From Streptomyces sp. H27-H1 (GTDB lineage: Bacteria > Actinomycetota > Actinomycetes > Streptomycetales > Streptomycetaceae), in contig NZ_JAPNLJ010000023.1 of NCBI RefSeq assembly GCF_026627445.1, positions 1 to 64,000 on the forward strand: 64,000 bases of DNA, in the 5' to 3' direction. Under the pieces are notes generated by a model. It was not told where the DNA came from and made no database searches. It was given only the letters and a program-made list of their open reading frames with translations. Within the stretch, counting starts at the first letter, position 1. Every line of letters begins with the position of its first letter. Of this stretch, positions 59,067 through 64,000 are shown one piece after another. Position numbers and translations under genes: made by a program.

Positions 59067-59714
59067 ATGACCAACGTCGCGATTGTCTATTACTCGGCCA
59101 CCGGAAACATCCACAAGCTCGCCGTGGCCGCCGCCGAAGCCGCGGAGAAGGCCGGCGCGCAGGTCCGCCTGCGCCGCGTCGCCGAGATCCAGGAGAGCAC
59201 GCTCGCGCCCAACTACACCGCGTGGACCGAGGCGTACGAGGAGCACACCGGCGGCAGCAGCCGTGAGGTGGAGATCGCCACGATCGACGACCTGGACTGG
59301 GCCGACGCCGTCATCTGGGGCACCCCCGGCCGCTACGGCGCGATGGCCGGCCCGCTCAAGCACTTCATCGACCAGACCTTCGAACTGCACGCCCGCGCGG
59401 GCCTGAAGAACAAGGCCATGTCCTCGTTCACCTCGACGGGCACCCAGCACGGCGGCCAGGAGTCGACCATCCTGTCGCTGTCGAACGTCTTCTACCACTG
59501 GGGCGCGATCATCGTGCCGCCGGGCGTCACCGACCCGATCCTGCTCGCGCCGAGCAACGGGAACCCGTACGGCGTGAGTGCCACGTCCGGCCTGCAGGCC
59601 GTGCCCGGCCAGCTCGCGCAGAACGTGACCGACGACAACCTCGCCGCCATCGGCTACCAGACCGTGCGCACGATGGAGATCGCCGCGGCGATCAAGCAGG
59701 GACTCAAGAAGTAG
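59067..59714 (+). CDS. wrbA: WrbA-type NAD(P)H:quinone oxidoreductase
   Basis: The 215-residue flavodoxin-fold protein is a closer WrbA match than the copy at 57118. It has the YYSATGNIHKLA loop, AVIWGTPGRYGAMAGPLKHFIDQT, TSTGTQHGGQES and GNPYGVSATSG. It should act as an FMN-dependent quinone reductase. A 19-base-stem terminator follows 16 bases after its stop, closing the transcript. The two WrbA copies differ enough to suggest old duplication and divided roles. Confidence 0.93.
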   Translation: MTNVAIVYYSATGNIHKLAVAAAEAAEKAGAQVRLRRVAEIQESTLAPNYTAWTEAYEEHTGGSSREVEIATIDDLDWADAVIWGTPGRYGAMAGPLKHFIDQTFELHARAGLKNKAMSSFTSTGTQHGGQESTILSLSNVFYHWGAIIVPPGVTDPILLAPSNGNPYGVSATSGLQAVPGQLAQNVTDDNLAAIGYQTVRTMEIAAAIKQGLKK

Positions 59715-59730
59715 GACGCGCCAACGCGCA

Positions 59731-59772
59731 GGAAAAAGCCCGTAGTGGGGACTCCCACTACGGGCTTTTTCC
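59731..59772. terminator. Strong terminator after second WrbA gene
   Basis: A perfect 19-base stem (59731-59749 with 59754-59772) with a 4-base loop has A-rich and U-rich sides (AAAAA and TTTTT), so it can act in both directions. It divides the gene group into two transcripts. Confidence 0.95.
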
Positions 59773-59880
59773 TGTACGTTGCAGCCAATTCTCGCCACGA
59801 TCGGTGACTTGATTTCACCGAGCTGACAGAGTCAAACGTCTGCTATTGGGCCTGCGGATCCCGGATGCGAACTTGAATCC

Positions 59881-61461
59881 ATGCTCCGGATTCCGAAGAA
59901 CAAGACGCCGCTCTATCTCGGCCTCATCGCCGAGGAGGCTGCCGCCCAGTTCGGCGCCAACACCATCACGCTCGACCGCACCATGGACGCCCTCCCCGAG
60001 GTCGGACAGGTCCTGACGGTCGCCACGTTCGCCGACCTGATAGCCGAGATGGCGAATCGTCTCTGGGCCACCGGTGTCCGGCCCAGCGACCACGTCGTCA
60101 TCCACAAGACCAACAACTTCGACATCACGCTGTTCGCCTGCGCGACGTCCCGCATCGGTGCCGTCCCGGTGATGCTCTCCGCGCACCTCGACGGGGAGAC
60201 CATCAACGCGCTGCTGCAGCGGCTGCCCTCCCCCACCCTCCTGACGGACGCCGCCAAGCTGACCGGCTCGCTCGCCGCGTCTGCGCTCACCGAGCTCACC
60301 GCGCGGGTCATCTCCGTCACCGAACCGGTCGAGGGCGCCATCACGCTCGCCGACCTGGCCGGCGCCCCCGAGCGCACGCCGGTGACGCTGCACCCCGACT
60401 CGCACGCGATCATGACCCACACCTCGGGAACCACCGGAATCCCGAAGCTCGTGGTGCACTCGGCCCGCTCCATCGGCTCGCGCTACCGCTGGCAGGACAA
60501 GGTCGTCAGCCTCCTGCGCCAGCGCGAACCCATCCTGATGCACGTCTCCTACGTGCACTCGCGCATGTACCCCGGCATCGCCGCGATGATGAAGCGCAAC
60601 AAGCCGATGGTGTTCCTGGACGACGCCGAGCCCGCCAAGGTCGCCGACGCGATGGTCAAGTACCGTCCCGGCGTCTTCGAGACGCACCCCAACTCCTTCC
60701 TGGAGTGCGAGTCGATCCTGGACGACCCCCGCAAGCCGTTCAAGACCGTCCGCTTCTACAACTCCACCTTCGACGCCATCCACCCCGGCACGATGGACAA
60801 GTTCCTGCGCGCCTCGGAGCGGACGAACCCGGTCTTCCTCCAGGTCTACGGCCAGAGCGAGTGCGGCCCGCTGGTGGCCCGCCCGTACACCCGCACCACC
60901 GTCATGAAGGCCGACGGCCGCTGCCAGGGCTACTCGACCCCGGGCATCACCAAGTACCGCCTGGTCGCCCGCAACGGCAAGAAGCCCTCCCGCGAGAACC
61001 CCGGCTACATCGACGTGGCGACCGCGGGCCGCGCCCTGACCTACTACGGCGAGGCCGACCGCTTCGACAAGCAGGTCGACGGCGAGTGGTGGCGCGGCGG
61101 CGACGTCGGCTACCGCACCAAGTGGGGCTGCCTGCACCTGCTCGACCGCGAGGTCGACCAGATCCCGACCATCCACTCCACCCTCGAAGTCGAGGACACC
61201 GTCCTGCACCGGCTGCCCGAGCTCACCGAGCTCGTCATCGTGCCGGGCCCCCGCCAGGAGCCGGTGCCGGTCGTCTGCACCAAGGGCGACGCACCGCTGG
61301 ACCTGGCCCGCTGGAGCCGCGCCATCGCCGACCAGTCGGACATGGCCGACCCCATCCAGATGAAGCTGGCCGAGCTGCCGCGCACCGCCACCGCCAAGAT
61401 CAAGCGCCTTGAGCTGGCCCGCCGGCTGGCCGACCAGGTGACGCACGAACTGGCCTCCTGA
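59881..61461 (+). CDS. AMP-dependent acyl-CoA synthetase/ligase
   Basis: The 526-residue adenylating enzyme activates a carboxylic acid as acyl-AMP. The P-loop THTSGTTGIPKLV (family TSGTTGxPK), YGQSECGPLV, and RGGDVGYRTKWGCLHLLDREVDQ motifs are seen, and the C-terminal catalytic lysine is in RTATAKIKR. No carrier domain is attached, so the acyl group probably goes to CoA or an amine. Sequence details do not give the substrate; aryl or fatty acids are both possible. It may act before the N-acetyltransferase encoded 1.3 kb upstream. Confidence 0.92.
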   Translation: MLRIPKNKTPLYLGLIAEEAAAQFGANTITLDRTMDALPEVGQVLTVATFADLIAEMANRLWATGVRPSDHVVIHKTNNFDITLFACATSRIGAVPVMLSAHLDGETINALLQRLPSPTLLTDAAKLTGSLAASALTELTARVISVTEPVEGAITLADLAGAPERTPVTLHPDSHAIMTHTSGTTGIPKLVVHSARSIGSRYRWQDKVVSLLRQREPILMHVSYVHSRMYPGIAAMMKRNKPMVFLDDAEPAKVADAMVKYRPGVFETHPNSFLECESILDDPRKPFKTVRFYNSTFDAIHPGTMDKFLRASERTNPVFLQVYGQSECGPLVARPYTRTTVMKADGRCQGYSTPGITKYRLVARNGKKPSRENPGYIDVATAGRALTYYGEADRFDKQVDGEWWRGGDVGYRTKWGCLHLLDREVDQIPTIHSTLEVEDTVLHRLPELTELVIVPGPRQEPVPVVCTKGDAPLDLARWSRAIADQSDMADPIQMKLAELPRTATAKIKRLELARRLADQVTHELAS

Positions 61462-61501
61462 GCCCGCGCGCCGCCGCTCGGCGCGCATCCCCTGAACCAC
61501 T

Positions 61502-61531
61502 CCGCACGAACCCGCACGAACCCGCACGAAC
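61502..61531. repeat. 10-base tandem repeat x3
   Basis: CCGCACGAAC is repeated three times in the gap between the AMP ligase and MFS genes. Confidence 0.6.
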
Positions 61532-61576
61532 CCCTGAACGCCCACATCCCCCGACCCGACCCGGGAGCCGTACACC

Positions 61577-63031
61577 ATGTCCACCCAAACAGAGGGCAAG
61601 CGCAAGCGCCTCGGCCTCATCCTGGCCCTGCTGGCCTTCGCCCAGCTGATCATCTCCATCGACTACAACATCGTCTACGTGGCCCTGCCCGACATCGGCT
61701 CCGGTCTCGGATTCTCCGCCCAGAACCTCCAGTGGGTCGTCAGCGCCTACGCCGTCGCCTTCGGCGGATTCCTCCTCCTCGGCGGCCGCGCCTGCGACCT
61801 CTTCGGCCCGCGCCGCATGTTCGTCCTCGGACTCGCCCTCTACGCCGGCTCCTCGCTGCTCGGCGGACTCGCCGGCTCCCCCGAGGTGCTGATCGCCGCC
61901 CGCGCCATCCAGGGCATCGGCGGCGCCTTCCTCTTCCCGGCCACCCTCACCCTGGTCTCCACCAGCTTCGCGGAGGGCAAGGAGCGCAACCGCGCCTTCG
62001 CCGTCTGGGGCACCGCCGGCGGTAGCGGCATGATCGTCGGCTCGCTGCTCGGCGGCGTGCTCACCGAGTCCCTCGGCTGGGAGTCCGTCTTCTACGTCAA
62101 CGTGCCGCTGGCCGGCATCGCCGCGCTGCTCGCCTTCCCGCTCATCCAGCCCGACGCCGCCCGCAACAGCAGCCGCAGCTTCGACCTGCTGGGTGCGCTG
62201 ACCTCCACCGTCGGCATCACCTCGATCGTCTTCGCCCTGGTCCAGGGTCCGGAGTCCGGCTGGACCGCCCCGGTCGTCCTCGGCGCGCTCGCCCTCGGCA
62301 TCGTCCTGCTCGTCGCGTTCTTCATCATCGAGAAGAAGTCCGACGACCCGCTGCTGCCGCTGAGCCTCTTCGGCAACCGCAACCTCACCACCGCCGTCGG
62401 CGTGACCTTCTTCTACATGGCCAGCTTCGGCACCCTGCTGTACTTCCTCACGGTCTACTTCCAGGGCGTCCACGGCTACAGCCCGCTGGAGACCGGCCTC
62501 GCCTTCCTCGTTCCGATGGTCGCCATCGCCATCGGCGCCCAGACCGCGGGTGGCCTCGCCACCAAGCACGGCATCCGCGCCATCATGATCGGCGCCATGA
62601 TCATCGGTGTCGTCGGCACCGCCATCGTCGGCCTGACCATGGCGACCGACGCCTCGTACTGGGCCCTCGTCCCCGGCCTGCTCATCATGGGCCTGGGCCA
62701 GGGCGCCGGCTACACCCTGATGTTCGGTGCCGCCGCGATCGGCGTCGCCCCCCAGGACCAGGGCATCGCCTCCGGTGTCGCCTCCACCACCCAGCAGATC
62801 GGTGGCGCCGTCGGCCTCGCCGTCCTGGTCGCCATCGCCAACTCCGGTCTGGAGGGCCAGACCGGTGACGCCCTGCGCGCCGCCACCACCGACGGCCTGC
62901 GCACGGCGGTCTACATCGCCGCCGTCGGCATCGCCATCGTCGCGGTGATCGCCCTGGGCCTGAAGAAGCCCGAGCCGCAGGCGCAGGCCGAGCCGGCCGC
63001 CGAGCGCCAGCCGGAGTCCGCCGGAGTCTGA
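61577..63031 (+). CDS. MFS transporter, DHA2 (14-helix) type
   Basis: The 484-residue membrane protein has 14 predicted helices and signatures of drug:H+ antiporters: DYNIVYVALPDIGSGLG, LLLGGRACDLFGPRRMF, ARAIQGIGGAFLFPATLTL and WESVFYVNVPLAGIAALLA. The C-terminal tail is Pro/Glu/Gln-rich. It follows the AMP ligase after 115 bases on the same strand and precedes a strong terminator. It is a likely exporter or resistance pump for the product of the neighbouring gene group. Confidence 0.93.
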   Translation: MSTQTEGKRKRLGLILALLAFAQLIISIDYNIVYVALPDIGSGLGFSAQNLQWVVSAYAVAFGGFLLLGGRACDLFGPRRMFVLGLALYAGSSLLGGLAGSPEVLIAARAIQGIGGAFLFPATLTLVSTSFAEGKERNRAFAVWGTAGGSGMIVGSLLGGVLTESLGWESVFYVNVPLAGIAALLAFPLIQPDAARNSSRSFDLLGALTSTVGITSIVFALVQGPESGWTAPVVLGALALGIVLLVAFFIIEKKSDDPLLPLSLFGNRNLTTAVGVTFFYMASFGTLLYFLTVYFQGVHGYSPLETGLAFLVPMVAIAIGAQTAGGLATKHGIRAIMIGAMIIGVVGTAIVGLTMATDASYWALVPGLLIMGLGQGAGYTLMFGAAAIGVAPQDQGIASGVASTTQQIGGAVGLAVLVAIANSGLEGQTGDALRAATTDGLRTAVYIAAVGIAIVAVIALGLKKPEPQAQAEPAAERQPESAGV

Positions 63032-63060
63032 TCCCTCGGGTTCACCTTCGACGCACAGCA

Positions 63061-63100
63061 CGGCGAGAGCCCCTACCCCGCCGGGTAGGGGCTCTCGCCG
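63061..63100. terminator. Strong terminator after DHA2 transporter
   Basis: A perfect 18-base stem (63061-63078 with 63083-63100) with a 4-base loop lies 30 bases after the stop codon. Confidence 0.92.
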
Positions 63101-63124
63101 TTGTCGCGCCGTGGCGTTGTTCCC

Positions 63125-63212
63125 TTGCTGCGTTGCTGCGTTGCTCCGTTGCTCCGTTGCTCCGTTGCTCCGTTGCTCCGTTGCTCCGTTGCTCCGTTGC
63201 TGCGTTGCTCCG
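63125..63212. repeat. Eleven tandem copies of an 8-base unit
   Basis: TTGCTCCG or TTGCTGCG is repeated without interruption from 63125 to 63212 (copies 1, 2 and 10 have G at position 6, the others C). It is AT-richer than its surroundings and lies between two convergent genes. Its copy number is likely to vary between strains. Confidence 0.9.
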
Positions 63213-63328
63213 TCGTGGAGTCGAGCCGGGCCCTCGTGCCCCGGGCCCGGACGCCGGAAAGGGGTGCCCCGGCGTTCGGGACACCCCCTGGGGGAAAGGC
63301 GGAGCGGCGGCGGTTCGGCCCGACCCGG

Positions 63329-64000
63329 TTATACGGAGGCCAGCAAGGAGTCGGCGGAGTCCGGGAGTTCGCGGCCCAGCAGGGAGCGCAGCAGCGGGTA
63401 GGCCGCCGCGTCGCCGGCGAGGATTCCGCCGAGCAGGCTCTCCCCCTCGGAGTCGAGGACGAGCTTGGCGTAGACGTCGCCGCCCGCGGATTCCCGTACG
63501 AATTCCAGCGCGCCCGGGGTCTGCGCGTGGGCGTCGCCGAAGGAGGCGACGTCCACGCCCATCAGCTTGAGCTTGGTGGACATGTCGGCGCCCGGGAAGC
63601 GGGTCGGGCCGTCGTCGAGCAGCTGCCCGGCGACGGCTTCGGCCATCCGGTAGCCGGGGGCGACCAGGCCGTAGCAGCGCCCTTCGACGGCCGCGCACTC
63701 GCCGATGGCCCAGATGTACGGATCCTCCGTACGGCAGTGGTCGTCGACGAGGAAGCCGCCGCGCTCACCGCGCGGCAGGCCGGCCGGGCCGGCCAGGGAG
63801 TCCTGGGGGCGGACACCGGCGGAGAAGACGACCAGGCCGGTCTCGATGGACGTACCGTCCGCGAAGACCAGGCGGGCCACGTTCCCGTCCGGACCGGCCT
63901 CTATGTGGCTGGTCGCGGCGCCGAGGTGGGTGGTGACGCCGAGCCGGCGGACGAGCCGGTCGAGCACGCGGCCGCCGCCCTCGTCGACCTGGACGGGCAT
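63329..64000 (-). CDS. FAD-dependent oxidoreductase, NirB-like, 5'-truncated by window edge
   Basis: Only the last 223 residues or so are inside the window; the gene runs off the end at 64000. The visible part has a strand-helix with VVFSAGVRPQDSLA, the second FAD motif IWAIGECAAVEG, and GLVAPGYRMAEAV as in the FAD/NAD(P)H domain of nitrite reductase large subunits. It ends soon after that domain (LLRSLLGRELPDSADSLLASV) with no iron-sulfur or sirohaem part. It is therefore a short NirB-like reductase component, probably paired with genes beyond the window. The cofactor is FAD; the electron acceptor is unknown. Confidence 0.85.
   Translation of the reverse strand: MPVQVDEGGGRVLDRLVRRLGVTTHLGAATSHIEAGPDGNVARLVFADGTSIETGLVVFSAGVRPQDSLAGPAGLPRGERGGFLVDDHCRTEDPYIWAIGECAAVEGRCYGLVAPGYRMAEAVAGQLLDDGPTRFPGADMSTKLKLMGVDVASFGDAHAQTPGALEFVRESAGGDVYAKLVLDSEGESLLGGILAGDAAAYPLLRSLLGRELPDSADSLLASV

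Noticed and set aside
63125..63212. CRISPR array
   Set aside because: The unit is 8 bases with no spacers, and there are no cas genes; it is a simple tandem repeat.
1..64000. tRNA, rRNA or known riboswitches
   Set aside because: I looked for conserved tRNA arm sequences, rRNA and riboswitch cores by eye and found none; a covariance-model search would be needed to exclude small RNAs.

Overview
The window is a contiguous stretch of GC-rich actinobacterial chromosome, almost certainly Streptomyces. Supporting signs are the extreme third-position GC (long open frames on both strands of most genes), many GTG starts, frequent ATGA/GTGA stop-start overlaps, twin-arginine lipoproteins, XRE/DUF397/ATP-binding regulatory sets, futalosine-type menaquinone genes, and a site matching the DasR operator. 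No rRNA, tRNA, CRISPR array or insertion sequence was recognised.

Layout. (1) 0.1-3.0 kb: an HTH protein and a first XRE-DUF397-ATPase regulatory set. (2) 3.0-5.9 kb: a complete arsenic island, arsR-acr3-arsC facing arsM across an ArsR-type operator. (3) 6.0-16.7 kb: a dicarboxylate/amino-acid symporter, then the futalosine menaquinone block (mqnE, AsnC-type regulator, UbiX, MqnP, UbiD) with a rhomboid and small conserved proteins. (4) 16.8-18.1 kb: a PLDc_N membrane protein and a cupin/MarR pair sharing two palindromic operators. (5) 18.2-26.3 kb: cytochrome c maturation (resA-ccdA-resB-ccsB), a deacetylase-like lipoprotein, a histidine phosphatase and hemL. (6) 26.5-36.6 kb: mixed housekeeping and hypothetical genes, including a NodB deacetylase under a DasR-like site, RtcB, two DUF3558 lipoproteins and a DUF2637 protein. 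(7) 36.7-40.4 kb: divergent lysS and argS. (8) 40.5-47 kb: a variable patch with a secreted nuclease-like protein, a frameshifted sigma factor, a second XRE-DUF397-ATPase set and a TetR/ABC-permease deletion scar. (9) 47.0-50.7 kb: a rifampin phosphotransferase gene (rph) with a rifampin-associated element, inside long inverted repeats and repeat-rich DNA. (10) 50.7-63.0 kb: a run of flavin-linked and aromatic-metabolism genes: BBE-type oxidase, chorismate synthase, split RibD-like reductase and deaminase, three flavodoxin-fold proteins, arylamine N-acetyltransferase, SnoaL-like protein, AMP-dependent ligase and two MFS exporters. (11) The 5'-truncated end of a NirB-like FAD oxidoreductase closes the window.

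How the genes work together. The ars genes sense, reduce, extrude and methylate arsenic. The mqn and ccs/hem genes serve the respiratory chain (quinone, haem, cytochrome c). Region 10 reads as a small biosynthetic cluster without PKS or NRPS genes. Chorismate would feed an aromatic product, flavoproteins would reduce or oxidise it, the N-acetyltransferase and AMP ligase would acylate it, and the MFS pumps would export it. The product cannot be named from the sequence. This cluster and the repeat-flanked rph are the most unusual parts of the window. Three genes (31.56, 43.74 and 46.54 kb) each carry an apparent one-base loss, so either these are decaying genes or the assembly has small indels.
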